From an uncultured Bacilli bacterium (lineage in GTDB: Bacteria > Bacillota_I > Bacilli_A > RF39 > UBA660), in assembly GCA_947595045.1 (NCBI GenBank), contig CANQEN010000005.1, forward strand, positions 1 through 38,690: a stretch of DNA of 38,690 bases. Direction: 5' to 3'. The notes beneath the pieces are model-generated. The model saw only the letters and a program-made list of their open reading frames with translations, made no database searches and was not told the origin of the DNA. The position numbers and the translations under genes are program-made. Position 1 is the first letter of the stretch, and each line of letters starts with the position of its first letter. Below are positions 7,943 through 19,475 of this stretch, piece by piece.

Positions 7943-8530
7943 ATATTTTATTACTACACATCTATTAGGTTCTTCACCAATACTTTCTGTTTCAATATTT
8001 TTATAATCTGATAAAAGTGAATGAACAATCCTTCTCTTATAAGAATTCATTGGTTCTAATTTAGTATCAGTCTTAGTACGTTGAACCTCTCTAACAATAT
8101 TTTTAATATCAAATTCAAATCTTTTTTGTTTTTTAGCTTTATAATTAGAAGAATCAATATTAATTCTTATATTAAAACCTGTCGCTTTTAAAATAGTTTG
8201 TCTCAATAACATTTGAATGGCATCAATGGTTCTACCATCTTTGCCTATTAATATTGAACTTTTCTCGCGAGCAATAATCATAACATTAAAATTTTCATCT
8301 TCGTTTCTAACTTCAATATTATGTTTAATATCCATATCTAATAATAACTCATCTAGATAATTTTTAATAAAATTAATTATGTCATCTTTTTTTATTAATT
8401 CTACTTTATAATTATATTCTGTAACTTCCTCTTTAGTTATAATATCACAATTATAAACATCTAATTCTTCTATATATTGTTCTCGACATGATTCTTCATT
8501 AATACCATTATATTCATATACTTTTATCAT
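7931..8530 (-). CDS. khpB: RNA-binding protein Jag/KhpB (KH and R3H domains)
   Basis: RNA-binding protein that in other Bacillota pairs with KhpA and affects cell elongation and division. The 199-residue protein has an N-terminal segment ending near 45, a KH domain (about 66-130) with GKDGRTIDAIQ around 96-106, and an R3H-type C-terminal domain (about 135-197) with the conserved EPMNSYKRRIVH and EEPNRCVVI. It is co-transcribed with yidC: its ribosome-binding site AAAGGAG lies inside the last codons of yidC and its ATG starts one base after the yidC TGA. Length and order match the family. Confidence 0.93.
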   Translation of the reverse strand: MIKVYEYNGINEESCREQYIEELDVYNCDIITKEEVTEYNYKVELIKKDDIINFIKNYLDELLLDMDIKHNIEVRNEDENFNVMIIAREKSSILIGKDGRTIDAIQMLLRQTILKATGFNIRINIDSSNYKAKKQKRFEFDIKNIVREVQRTKTDTKLEPMNSYKRRIVHSLLSDYKNIETESIGEEPNRCVVIKYTGD

Positions 8531-8531
8531 T

Positions 8532-9530
8532 TCAATTACTCCTTTTTACTATCAAATTTTGAATTATTGTGAAAGCACTGTTAGTTATCCAATAAAAGAT
8601 AATAGCACTTGACATAGTAAATGACATTACAGTAATCATTACCATCATAATATTCATCATAGTATTCATTGTTTTCTCTTGTTCTCCTAAAGATGCTCCT
8701 TTATTTAATCTAAATGAAAAATAAGTTGTAAATCCTACTAACAATGGTAATATTAAATAATACCATCCTCCTGAACTAAGGCCATTAATAGGTGTCATAG
8801 ACATTTGAAAACCTAAAGCACTATCTTCAAATAAAACAGGAAGCCGATATAATGATTCAAAGAAAGCAAAGAATAAAGGAAATTGAATAAAAGCAAATAA
8901 ACATCCAGATAGGGGATTAATATTATACTTTTTATAAACATTCATCATTTCTTGACTTTTTAACATCATACTCTCTTGATCTTGACGATTGCGATATTTT
9001 TTTTCAATCTTATCCAAATCAGGTTTAGCCTTTTTTAATAATTCTGATTGTTTAGCTGGCTTTTGAGTTATTGGATACATTATTAATCTAATGAGTAATG
9101 TTGCTAATATAATAGCAATTCCATAATTACCAATTAAACTACCTAATTTAATTAATACCCAACATAGTGGTTTAACAAATATAGTTGTCCAAATTCCTTC
9201 ATAACCTCCACTTGCTGGAGTAAATGAACTACAAGCAGGTAATTTATCTAAATTAAGTAAATTTTCAGTCTTCTTTTTATAGTCTTTTTTACTAATATCT
9301 CCAGCCTCTAAATCTTTTTTATATTTATCTTTTAATTCATTGATTGTTTTATTATATTTTTCAATGATATCCTTATCAGTCGGGGCACAAACAATATTAG
9401 ATGGTAAATTTTGACCAGTACTTTCCATCTTTGTTACTTTTCCATCTGCTCCAATTAATTGTTTGGTACATCCCGTTAAAGTAAAAAGAGAAAGAAATAA
9501 TATAAAAAAACAAAGTATATTTTTTTTCAT
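8532..9530 (-). CDS. yidC: Membrane protein insertase YidC/SpoIIIJ
   Basis: Inserts membrane proteins, alone or with SecYEG. The 332-residue protein begins with a lipoprotein signal peptide whose lipobox ends at Cys21 (LTGC), then a soluble linker, and five hydrophobic segments as in Gram-positive YidC1/SpoIIIJ. The first core segment contains GIAIILATLLIRLIMYPIT with the conserved hydrophilic-groove arginine. Between the first and second core segments lies the cytoplasmic helical hairpin (KPDLDKIEKKYRNRQDQE). The ATG overlaps the rnpA stop (ATGA) and has AAGGAGG upstream. In B. subtilis the SpoIIIJ paralogue is needed for sporulation; nothing in the sequence decides whether this copy has that role. 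Confidence 0.95.
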   Translation of the reverse strand: MKKNILCFFILFLSLFTLTGCTKQLIGADGKVTKMESTGQNLPSNIVCAPTDKDIIEKYNKTINELKDKYKKDLEAGDISKKDYKKKTENLLNLDKLPACSSFTPASGGYEGIWTTIFVKPLCWVLIKLGSLIGNYGIAIILATLLIRLIMYPITQKPAKQSELLKKAKPDLDKIEKKYRNRQDQESMMLKSQEMMNVYKKYNINPLSGCLFAFIQFPLFFAFFESLYRLPVLFEDSALGFQMSMTPINGLSSGGWYYLILPLLVGFTTYFSFRLNKGASLGEQEKTMNTMMNIMMVMITVMSFTMSSAIIFYWITNSAFTIIQNLIVKRSN

Positions 9531-9865
9531 GATTCCTCCTTATATATCTTTAAAGTTTTAAACGCTTCTTCTAAACTACTTTTTATCCCTTGATAATTTT
9601 TATCTAAAATACCTTTACCTAAAATAATAATACAATCAAATCCATTGCGATATTCGTATAAATCAATAATATTTCTAATAACTCTTTTATAATAATTTCG
9701 TTTCACGGCATTTCCTATTTTTTTTCCAACTGATATTCCAAAATGATATGTAGATGATCCATTGTAGTCTATGTATATTATATAATCTTTATATCTATAA
9801 GGACTTTTTTTATTTATTATTCGATGAAAATCATAATTATTTTTTAATATGTATTTTTTTTTCAT
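9527..9865 (-). CDS. rnpA: Ribonuclease P protein component
   Basis: Protein subunit of RNase P, which trims tRNA 5' ends together with the RnpB RNA (not in this window). The 112-residue protein has the signature NAVKRNYYKRVIR (52-64), the FGISVGKKIG strand before it, and a basic N-terminus. I chose the ATG at 9863-9865, not the GTG nine bases upstream, because AAAGG sits directly against that GTG but at normal spacing from the ATG. It follows rpmH after a small hairpin and overlaps yidC by four bases, the classic rpmH-rnpA-yidC-jag operon. Confidence 0.94.
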   Translation of the reverse strand: MKKKYILKNNYDFHRIINKKSPYRYKDYIIYIDYNGSSTYHFGISVGKKIGNAVKRNYYKRVIRNIIDLYEYRNGFDCIIILGKGILDKNYQGIKSSLEEAFKTLKIYKEES

Positions 9866-9884
9866 TAAAATCACCTTTAATTAA

Positions 9885-9908
9885 GAAAAAAGCACTGACG
9901 AAGCAGTG
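9885..9908 (-). terminator. Weak hairpin between rpmH and rnpA
   Basis: CACTG/CAGTG stem (plus 9893-9897 and 9904-9908) with a 6-base loop, followed on the minus strand by C and six Ts. With only five pairs it is more likely a partial terminator or processing site that makes rpmH mRNA more abundant than rnpA. Confidence 0.55.
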
Positions 9909-9913
9909 ATTTA

Positions 9914-10036
9914 TTAATGAGATAAAACTTTACGTCCTTTTCTTCTTCTATTATTTATTATTTTAGTCTTCATTCTAGCCATAAAGCCCATTTTCTTACT
10001 TTTTCTACGATTATTTGGTTGATAAGTTCGTTTCAT
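9914..10036 (-). CDS. rpmH: 50S ribosomal protein L34
   Basis: A 40-residue very basic protein, first gene of the minus-strand operon next to the origin. It starts [15 protein letters not shown], continues GFMARMKTK and ends [11 protein letters not shown], which is unmistakable L34. It is four residues shorter than the common 44-residue form: the NGRKVLAR stretch after MxTK is reduced to IINN. The ribosome-binding site GGAGGTGGAG directly precedes the ATG, and a consensus promoter lies about 40 bases further upstream, fitting very high expression. Confidence 0.96.
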   Translation of the reverse strand: MKRTYQPNNRRKSKKMGFMARMKTKIINNRRRKGRKVLSH

Positions 10037-10390
10037 ACTCCACCTCCGTTATTCTATAATATCTGCCTGCTTTATTAATTATATAGATATTTTTAATATT
10101 TGTCAATGATAAAAAAAGATTACTTAAAATAGTTATGCACAAAAAAAATAGTCATTTTGATTAATTAAACAAAGTTATACACACCTTATACACAAAATTG
10201 TGCATAAGTTTAGTGTACTTAATAACTTATGTGCATTACTTTAACAAAAAAAATGTGGATAACTCTAAAAATGCTACTTTAATTTAATATAAATGTGTGC
10301 ATAAGTTTGTTTTTTTATTATTTATCCACATTTTTCTATCTTTTTTTCATTAAATAGTGTAAAATATTGTTTTAGAAGAGGAGATTACTT
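10037..10390. other. Origin region, rpmH-dnaA intergenic part
   Basis: This 354-base gene-free stretch holds the rpmH promoter and a cluster of DnaA boxes. Exact or near matches to TTATNCACA: plus strand at 10133-10141 (TTATGCACA), 10175-10183 and 10186-10194 (both TTATACACA, 11 bases apart) and 10322-10330 (TTATCCACA); minus strand at 10199-10207 and 10296-10304 (TGTGCATAA) and 10254-10262 (TGTGGATAA); a one-mismatch site is at 10230-10238. Only two have the classical C at position five. The divergent rpmH/dnaA arrangement is the standard chromosomal origin of Bacillota. Confidence 0.9.
10078..10106 (-). promoter_or_regulatory. Consensus promoter of the rpmH operon
   Basis: On the minus strand a perfect TTGACA (plus 10101-10106), a 17-base spacer and a perfect TATAAT (plus 10078-10083). 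It is the strongest housekeeping promoter I can see in the window and drives rpmH. Confidence 0.9.
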
Positions 10391-11740
10391 ATGGATTTAG
10401 ATAATATTTGGAAATCGTTTTTAGCAAAAGTTGAGAATCAAATGAATAGTATTTCCTATGAAACTTGGTTTTTACCAGCTAAATTACTAAGTTTAGAAAA
10501 CGGAAAAGCTAAAATTTTAGTTCCTTCACATGTACATAAAAAAAATTTAAAGGAAAATTATATTGATTTAATTGAAGAAAAGTTTGCAGAAGTGACAGGA
10601 ACTAATTTTAAATTTGAATTTTTTATTGAAGAAGAATTAGAAAATAATATTGTTATTGATACCAATGATATTGGAATTCCTTACTCTAACTTTGAAACTA
10701 ATCTAGATCCTAAATATACATTTCAAACTTTTATAATCGGTCAAAGTAATAAATTTGCAGCAACTTCTGCTTTAGCTGTTGCTGAACAACCAGGTAATAT
10801 GTATAATCCACTCTTTATTTATGGTTCCAGTGGTTTAGGTAAGACACATTTAATGCATGCTATTGGGAATTATATTACAGAAAATAGTAAGAAAAAAGTT
10901 CTTTATATTCCATGTGATAAATTTGTTTCTGACTTTGTAGAAATATGTAGGAAAAATTCTAATGATAATAATATAGATGCTACTAAACAATTTAAAAATA
11001 AGTATCGAGATATTGATGTATTAATTATTGATGATATCCATAATTTAGTAGGAGCTACTAGTGCTCAGCAGGAATTCTTTAATACTTTTAATGAATTATA
11101 TAATAACAATAAACAGATTATTATATCTTCTGATCGTTCTCCAGATGATATAAAAAAATTAGAAGAGCGATTAAAAACTCGTTTTAATTGGGGGTTACAA
11201 ATAGATATATTGCCACCAGAGTTTGAACTTAGAATGAATATTATTAATAAGAAAATAGAAATGCAAGAATTAGAAAATAAATTTCCCCTAGATGTTAAAG
11301 AATATATTGCTAGCAATTGTGTTGGTGATATTAGAAAATTAGAGGGGGCTATTACTAGAGTATACGCCTATGCTACTATAATGAATGGTGAAGATATTAC
11401 CTTAGATTTAGCAATTGATGCTCTTAAAGATTTTTTTGTTAAATCAATCATATCTAAAAATAAAATAGATCAAGTTATTCAAATAGTTAGTGAAAACTAT
11501 AATATTACTCCAGAAGATTTACGAAGCAAAAAGAAAACAAATAATATAGCAATTCCAAGACAAATAGCTATGTACATTTGTCGTATTTATTTAGAAGAAA
11601 ACTTAACTAAAATTGGAATTGAATTTGGAGGTAAAAATCATACTACTGTTATGCACGCAGTTGATAAAATAAAAAATGAAATATTAAATAATGAAACACT
11701 AAATAGTGAAATTCAAAAATTAATTAATAAAATAAGATAA
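10391..11740 (+). CDS. dnaA: Chromosomal replication initiator DnaA
   Basis: AAA+ initiator that binds DnaA boxes and opens the origin. The 449-residue protein has the N-terminal DnaB/DnaD-interaction domain (1-80), a short linker, the AAA+ core with Walker A GSSGLGKT (145-152) and Walker B VLIIDDIHNL (210-219), and the C-terminal helix-turn-helix. The signature is FGGKNHTTVMHA (412-423), where most bacteria have GGRDHTTV, so two residues of the base-reading motif differ (Arg to Lys, Asp to Asn). GAGGAG precedes the ATG. DnaA boxes flank the gene on both sides, fitting autoregulation and a bipartite origin. dnaN follows after a 174-base gap with more boxes. Confidence 0.97.
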   Translation: MDLDNIWKSFLAKVENQMNSISYETWFLPAKLLSLENGKAKILVPSHVHKKNLKENYIDLIEEKFAEVTGTNFKFEFFIEEELENNIVIDTNDIGIPYSNFETNLDPKYTFQTFIIGQSNKFAATSALAVAEQPGNMYNPLFIYGSSGLGKTHLMHAIGNYITENSKKKVLYIPCDKFVSDFVEICRKNSNDNNIDATKQFKNKYRDIDVLIIDDIHNLVGATSAQQEFFNTFNELYNNNKQIIISSDRSPDDIKKLEERLKTRFNWGLQIDILPPEFELRMNIINKKIEMQELENKFPLDVKEYIASNCVGDIRKLEGAITRVYAYATIMNGEDITLDLAIDALKDFFVKSIISKNKIDQVIQIVSENYNITPEDLRSKKKTNNIAIPRQIAMYICRIYLEENLTKIGIEFGGKNHTTVMHAVDKIKNEILNNETLNSEIQKLINKIR

Positions 11741-11768
11741 TGTTCATAACTAAAAAATTAAAAACATT

Positions 11769-11880
11769 TTATGCACATACTTTTATCCCTTAATTTATAA
11801 ATAATTAGAGTAGTTATGCACATTATTAACATTAATAATAAAAATATATTTATATTAATATAAATAATAAATAAAAGAAA
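11769..11880. other. Origin region, dnaA-dnaN intergenic part with DnaA boxes and AT-only tract
   Basis: Two plus-strand TTATGCACA boxes (11769-11777 and 11814-11822) are followed by about 55 bases almost free of G and C, beginning TTATTAACATTAATAATA. By comparison with B. subtilis, where the unwinding element lies between dnaA and dnaN, this is the best candidate for the duplex unwinding site; the TTA-TTA steps just after the box resemble a DnaA-trio, but AT-richness weakens that reading. Confidence 0.65.
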
Positions 11881-11914
11881 ATATAGAGTTTTTTTATAAA
11901 ATTGGAGGTTTTTT

Positions 11915-13036
11915 ATGAAATTTAAAATTAAGCAAAATATATTATTTGAACATTTAACTTATGTTATAAGAGGAATATCCTCTAAAAATTTAATTCCTAT
12001 TTTAAATTGTATTAAATTTGACTTATTAGATGAAGGACTATACTTAACTAGTTCTGATAATGAATTATCAATTAAAACTTTCATTAAACAAAAAGATATT
12101 GAATCTATTGAACGATTAGGTTCTTTAGTTGTATCTGGACGTTTTATATATGATATTGTTAGAAAATTAGATAATGAGATTATAAATTTAGAAGAAATTA
12201 TAGATTCTCAGGTTCTAATTACTACTTCAAAATCTTCTTTTAAATTAAATTGTAATAATGTTTCAGAATATCCTAATATAAATTTAGAGTTAGGTAAAAA
12301 TCCTATATCATTATCACAACAAACTTTTAAAACGACTATTCATCAGACTATTTTCGCTACTTCTAATCAAGAATCTAGACCAGTATTAACAGGAATTAAT
12401 TTTAAAATAAAGAATAATTTATTACAATGTACAGCTACTGATTCATATCGTTTAGCTAAAAAAACAATAGAATTAACAAATCCAGTAGAAGAAGATATAG
12501 ATATAATAGTTCCAGCAAGGAATTTATTAGAAGTGATTAGGATGCTAAATCCAGAAGATAAAAATATAGATATACATATATTTAGTAACAAAATTATTTT
12601 TAATTTTGATAATATTATAGTAATGTCAAGATTAATAAATGGTACATATCCAGATACTAATAAATTGTTACCTACTGATTTTAAATTAAAAGTAAAATTT
12701 AAATTAGATGATTTATATGGAGCTATTGATCGTGCTTCATTACTTACTAATGAAGAAGAAAAGAATATTATAAAACTAGAAACAAAAGGGAATTTAGCTA
12801 TTTTATCTTCTAATATTCCAGAAATTGGAAATGTAGAGGAACAACTAGAGATAGAAAAAAATATAGAAGATGAAATAAAAATTGCTTTTTCTTCAAAGTT
12901 TATGTTAGATGCTATTAAAATATTTGATAGTGTATCTGTTGAATTAAAATTTAATAGCGAAATTAAGCCTATTATTATTACTGATGGGACTAATGATAAT
13001 TTAATTCAATTGATATTACCAATTAGGACATATTAA
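11915..13036 (+). CDS. dnaN: DNA polymerase III beta sliding clamp
   Basis: Ring-shaped processivity factor that tethers DNA polymerase III. The 373-residue protein shows the three-domain clamp layout with the conserved LTGINFKI, ATDSYRLA and the MSRLINGTYPD stretch; the end QLILPIRTY matches the canonical C-terminal LPMR-like tail that sits by the partner-binding pocket. GGAGG lies six bases before the ATG. It is followed by an AT-rich terminator, so it does not read straight into the comK-like gene. Length is normal. Confidence 0.96.
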   Translation: MKFKIKQNILFEHLTYVIRGISSKNLIPILNCIKFDLLDEGLYLTSSDNELSIKTFIKQKDIESIERLGSLVVSGRFIYDIVRKLDNEIINLEEIIDSQVLITTSKSSFKLNCNNVSEYPNINLELGKNPISLSQQTFKTTIHQTIFATSNQESRPVLTGINFKIKNNLLQCTATDSYRLAKKTIELTNPVEEDIDIIVPARNLLEVIRMLNPEDKNIDIHIFSNKIIFNFDNIIVMSRLINGTYPDTNKLLPTDFKLKVKFKLDDLYGAIDRASLLTNEEEKNIIKLETKGNLAILSSNIPEIGNVEEQLEIEKNIEDEIKIAFSSKFMLDAIKIFDSVSVELKFNSEIKPIIITDGTNDNLIQLILPIRTY

Positions 13037-13040
13037 ATGA

Positions 13041-13079
13041 AAAAGATATAAATAGTTAAGTATTTATTTCTTTTTTTTC
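13041..13079 (+). terminator. Terminator after dnaN
   Basis: Stem AAAAGA-T-ATAAATA (13041-13054) pairs with TATTTAT-T-TCTTTT (13061-13074) apart from one T-T mismatch, and a run of Ts follows. It separates dnaN from the comK-like gene. Confidence 0.65.
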
Positions 13080-13159
13080 AATATTCGAGCTTTTTCGCTA
13101 TTTAATTGTATTATAAGATAATTATTCAAATTTTTTTGATATTTAGGGAGGAAATGGTT

Positions 13160-13612
13160 ATGTTAAAAAATTATGAAATAAATAATGCGACTGTAGCTTT
13201 AATACCAGTAGATAAAAATACTACTAAAATATATGAAGAAGAAGCCGAATATACTGTAGAATGTAATACTAATAAGATAATAGCTGATAATTGTAAATTC
13301 TATGGAAGTTCTTATCAAGGAAGATGTGAAGGTACAAAATATTTAACTGGAATTAAATCAAAATTTCCAATCATTATCGAAGAATCAAGAAATATTATTT
13401 TCTTTCCTACTTCTTCATTTAGAAATAATCAAAACACTTGGGTAGCATTAAACAAGATTAAAGCCTATGATCAGTTGTCTTATGGAAAAAGTTATATTAT
13501 TTTGAATAATGGTAAAAAAATATCATTAGATATATCTCTTTATTCACTAGATAATCAGTTTTGTCGCGCTAATTTATTAAAAGCTAAATTATATGATCGA
13601 AAAAACAGTTAA
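13160..13612 (+). CDS. comK: ComK-family competence transcription factor (short form)
   Basis: Homologue of the competence master regulator ComK, a DNA-binding activator of DNA-uptake genes. The 150-residue protein aligns with B. subtilis ComK over nearly all its length: YEINNATVALIP near the start, then CKFYGSSYQGRCEGT, KSKFPIIIEESRNIIFFPT, NGKKISLDIS, and NQFCRANLLKAKLYDR at the end. The B. subtilis protein (192 residues) continues about 35 residues further, including the FMLYP element bound by MecA for ClpCP degradation; that tail is absent here. I chose the second of two in-frame ATGs (13160) because GGGAGG is eight bases upstream of it and only two from 13154. It occupies the dnaN-recF slot where yaaA usually lies. 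Terminators on both sides make it a single-gene unit. Whether it still controls competence is unknown. Confidence 0.88.
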   Translation: MLKNYEINNATVALIPVDKNTTKIYEEEAEYTVECNTNKIIADNCKFYGSSYQGRCEGTKYLTGIKSKFPIIIEESRNIIFFPTSSFRNNQNTWVALNKIKAYDQLSYGKSYIILNNGKKISLDISLYSLDNQFCRANLLKAKLYDRKNS

Positions 13613-13636
13613 ATAAGCAAAAAAGCTTATTTTTTT
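13611..13636 (+). terminator. Terminator after the comK-like gene
   Basis: A perfect 8-bp stem AAATAAGC/GCTTATTT (13611-13618 and 13625-13632) with an A6 loop and trailing Ts overlaps the comK stop codon. Confidence 0.8.
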
Positions 13637-13647
13637 ACTCTAAAATG

Positions 13648-13656
13648 TGATATAAT
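13648..13656 (+). promoter_or_regulatory. Extended -10 promoter of recF-gyrB-gyrA
   Basis: TGATATAAT, an extended -10 element with perfect TATAAT at 13651-13656, lies about 75 bases before recF and just after the comK terminator. No clear -35 is present. Confidence 0.55.
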
Positions 13657-13673
13657 TATATATAGGTACAGGG

Positions 13674-13695
13674 ATATGTACTATACATATTTTTC
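13674..13695 (+). promoter_or_regulatory. Leader hairpin before recF (possible attenuator)
   Basis: ATATGTA/TACATAT (13674-13680 and 13684-13690) pair around a CTA loop, followed by TTTTTC. In the recF leader this has the form of a weak intrinsic terminator, so it may lower read-through into recF-gyrBA. All pairs but two are A-T, so the stem is weak. Confidence 0.35.
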
Positions 13696-13731
13696 TTTAA
13701 ATGAGCTAAAAACATAAAATGAGGGATTATC

Positions 13732-16777
<3,046 letters not shown>

Positions 16778-16787
16778 GAGGTGAACA

Positions 16788-19238
16788 ATGGATCATAGTA
16801 GAGATAGATTAGAAGAAAATAATATAGTAAATGAGGTAAAAAGTTCTTTTATTGAATATTCAATGAGTGTTATTATAGCTCGTGCTTTACCTGATTTACG
16901 AGATGGATTAAAACCTGTTCACCGAAGAATATTATATTCAATGTATGAATCAGGATATACTCCAGATAAACCACATAAAAAGAGTGCTAGAATTGTCGGA
17001 GATGTTATGGGAAAATATCATCCACATGGTGATTCTAGTATATATGAAGCTATGGTTAGAATGGCACAAGATTTTAGTTATCGTTATATGCTTGTTGATG
17101 GTCATGGTAATTTTGGTAATATTGAAGGTTATGGAGCAGCAGCGATGCGTTATACTGAATCACGATTATCAAAAATATCTCTTGAATTATTAAGAGACAT
17201 AAATAAAGATACTGTAAATTTTGTTCCTAATTTTGATGAATCAGAAAAAGAACCAGAAATATTACCTTCTAGGTTTCCTAATATTTTAGTAAATGGAACA
17301 ATGGGAATAGCCGTTGGAATGGCAACTAACATTCCACCACATAATTTGGGTGAAGTAATTGATGGTTGTATTGCTTATATAGATAATCCTGATATTGATG
17401 TTTTAGGATTAATGGAACATATTAAAGGACCTGATTTTCCAACTGGTGGTATTATTTTAGGTAATAGTGGTATAAAGAAAGCTTATGAAACAGGAAGAGG
17501 AACTATCACTATAAGAAGTAAAGCACGAATAGAAGAAAACAACGGTAAGAGTTTTATTATAATTGATGAAGTACCATATGGTGTTAATACACAAGAATTA
17601 AAAAATAAGGTAGCTGATTTAGTTCATAATAAAGTAATTGATGGTATTGCTGATTATCATACTGATTTAAAAGATGGTATAAAAATAACTATTACTTTAA
17701 AGAGAGATGCTAATCCTAAAGTAGTATTAAATAATTTATATAAACATACTGCTTTTCAATCAAATTTTGGTATTATATTTTTAATGTTAGATCAAGGTGT
17801 TCCAAAAACACTTGGACTTAAAGATATTATATCTAAATATATTGATTATCAGCGTGAAGTAATATATAGACGTACTAAATTTGATTTTGACAAAGCTGAA
17901 AAACGTGTTCATATATTAGAAGGTTATAAAATAGCTTTAGATCATTTAGATGAAGTTATTAAATTAATTAGAGAATCAGAAACTGATCAAATAGCTAAAG
18001 ATGAATTAATGGCTAGATTTAATCTTACAGAGGTACAAGCTGATGCTATTTTAGAATTAAGATTAAGAAGATTAACAGGTTTAGAAAGAGCTAAAATAGA
18101 ATCTGAGTTAGCTAATTTATTAGAATTAATTGATAAATTAAAAGCTATTTTAGCATCTGATGCAAAAATATTAGACATTATTAAAACAGAATTATTAGAA
18201 ATAAAAAATAAGTATGCAGATGAAAGAAAAACAGACATTGATATGACAGCAATTGATTATATTGAAGATGAATCTCTAATACCAGTTGAAGATATAATTG
18301 TTACTTTAACACAAAAAGGTTATATAAAAAGAGTAGCTAGTGATACATATAAAACACAAAACCGTGGTGGTGTAGGTATTAAAGGAATGACTACTAACGA
18401 AGAAGATTATGTTGAAAATCTAATAACAATGACTACTCATGATTACATATTATTTTTTAGTAGTAAAGGTCGTGTTTATCGAATTAAAGGTTATGAAGTA
18501 CCATTATTTAATAGACAATCAAAAGGTATTCCAATAATTAATCTATTACCTCTTGATAAAGATGAAGAAATTAAGGTTATGTTAAAAGTTTCTAAAAATG
18601 AAGAAAATTCATTTATTGTATTTTGTACACAAAGTGGATTAGTTAAAAGGACAAATATAAAAGAATTTGAAAATATTAGAGCAAATGGAAAAATAGCTAT
18701 TACATTGAAAGAAAATGATAATTTATTAGATGTTAAAAAAACAACTGGAAATGATGAAATATTAATAGCTTCATCTAATGGTAGAATGATTCGTTTTAAT
18801 GAAAGTGAAATAAGAATCATGGGTCGTAGTGCAGCTGGAGTTAAAGGAATTGATGTTGGAAACGGTCATGCAGTTGGTTGTGAAATTGCATCTAGCATAA
18901 ATAAGATATTGGTAGTAACAGAGAAAGGTTATGGAAAACAAACTAGATTAGATGAATACCGAAAAACACATCGTGGAAGTAAGGGAGTAAAAGCTTTAAA
19001 TATTACCGAAAAAAATGGTAATATTGTGTCTTTCAGAATAGTCAAAGGTGATGAGGATTTGATGATAATAACTAATGCAGGAACAATAATTAGATTATCA
19101 TTAGAGCAAGTATCATCTACGGGTCGTATTTCTCAAGGGGTTAGATTATTGCACTTAAAAGATGGTCAAAGTGTTAGTTCTATTGCTATATTAGATAAAG
19201 AAATTAACGAAAAGGAGACGAAAAATAAGTATAAATAA
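16788..19238 (+). CDS. gyrA: DNA gyrase subunit A
   Basis: DNA-cutting and -wrapping subunit of gyrase. The 816-residue protein has the catalytic tyrosine at 122 ([10 protein letters not shown]) and Ser83 and Glu87 in the quinolone region ([10 protein letters not shown]), the usual susceptible-type residues. The C-terminal beta-pinwheel follows from about 500. The GyrA box, normally QRRGGKG-like, reads QNRGGVG (524-530): the first basic residue and the terminal Lys/Arg are replaced, which could weaken DNA wrapping. AGGAGGTG precedes the ATG, 10 bases after gyrB. A strong terminator follows. Confidence 0.96.
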   Translation: MDHSRDRLEENNIVNEVKSSFIEYSMSVIIARALPDLRDGLKPVHRRILYSMYESGYTPDKPHKKSARIVGDVMGKYHPHGDSSIYEAMVRMAQDFSYRYMLVDGHGNFGNIEGYGAAAMRYTESRLSKISLELLRDINKDTVNFVPNFDESEKEPEILPSRFPNILVNGTMGIAVGMATNIPPHNLGEVIDGCIAYIDNPDIDVLGLMEHIKGPDFPTGGIILGNSGIKKAYETGRGTITIRSKARIEENNGKSFIIIDEVPYGVNTQELKNKVADLVHNKVIDGIADYHTDLKDGIKITITLKRDANPKVVLNNLYKHTAFQSNFGIIFLMLDQGVPKTLGLKDIISKYIDYQREVIYRRTKFDFDKAEKRVHILEGYKIALDHLDEVIKLIRESETDQIAKDELMARFNLTEVQADAILELRLRRLTGLERAKIESELANLLELIDKLKAILASDAKILDIIKTELLEIKNKYADERKTDIDMTAIDYIEDESLIPVEDIIVTLTQKGYIKRVASDTYKTQNRGGVGIKGMTTNEEDYVENLITMTTHDYILFFSSKGRVYRIKGYEVPLFNRQSKGIPIINLLPLDKDEEIKVMLKVSKNEENSFIVFCTQSGLVKRTNIKEFENIRANGKIAITLKENDNLLDVKKTTGNDEILIASSNGRMIRFNESEIRIMGRSAAGVKGIDVGNGHAVGCEIASSINKILVVTEKGYGKQTRLDEYRKTHRGSKGVKALNITEKNGNIVSFRIVKGDEDLMIITNAGTIIRLSLEQVSSTGRISQGVRLLHLKDGQSVSSIAILDKEINEKETKNKYK

Positions 19239-19280
19239 AAAAAGCTAAGATATTAAAAATAAGTAATGTCTTAGTTTTTC
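19237..19280 (+). terminator. Terminator after gyrA
   Basis: An 11-bp stem CTAAGATATTA/TAATGTCTTAG (19245-19255 and 19264-19274, one G-U pair), extended by A/T pairs and followed by TTTTTC. It ends the recF-gyrB-gyrA transcript. Confidence 0.85.
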
Positions 19281-19307
19281 TTATTAATAAGATAAAATAA
19301 AAATATA

Positions 19308-19323
19308 TGTTTCACGTGAAACA
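19308..19323. other. parS site 1
   Basis: Exact TGTTTCACGTGAAACA, the B. subtilis-type parS palindrome, with A/T flanks extending it to 18 bp. Chromosomal ParB (Spo0J) nucleates here to load SMC and segregate the origin. Confidence 0.95.
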
Positions 19324-19363
19324 TAGAATAACATTTTTTATCTTATTATTATATTTTATTTAA

Positions 19364-19379
19364 TGTTTCACGTGAAACA
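19364..19379. other. parS site 2
   Basis: A second exact TGTTTCACGTGAAACA, 56 bp from the first, also with A/T flanks. Both lie in the gap between the gyrA terminator and the SRP RNA. Confidence 0.95.
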
Positions 19380-19440
19380 TTAAATAAATGTTATATTAAA
19401 AGTAAAAAAAATGAAAGTCACAAACAATATTAGATGAAAG

Positions 19441-19469
19441 TTGATTTTTCTTTATAAATATTATATACT
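19441..19469 (+). promoter_or_regulatory. Promoter of the SRP RNA
   Basis: TTGATT (19441-19446) and TATACT (19464-19469) with a 17-base spacer; the RNA stem begins seven bases downstream, an ideal start distance. Confidence 0.75.
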
Positions 19470-19475
19470 TTTTTT

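Noticed and set aside
9866-9874. GTG start for rnpA
   Set aside because: The AAAGG lies directly against the GTG, leaving no spacing, while the ATG at 9863-9865 has normal spacing.
10037-10390. CRISPR-like repeat array in the origin region
   Set aside because: The repeated 9-mers are DnaA boxes on both strands with irregular spacing, not direct repeats with spacers.
13037-13153. ComK boxes (AAAA-N5-TTTT pairs) upstream of the comK-like gene
   Set aside because: A and T runs are everywhere in this AT-rich gap; I found no convincing paired arrangement.
13106-13159. Longer N-terminus for the ComK-like protein
   Set aside because: The added residues are hydrophobic translation of the leader, do not match ComK, and would place the ribosome-binding site GGGAGG inside the coding region.
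17987-18820. Minus-strand frames inside gyrA
   Set aside because: Ser/Asn/Leu-rich mirror images of the coding strand without ribosome-binding sites.
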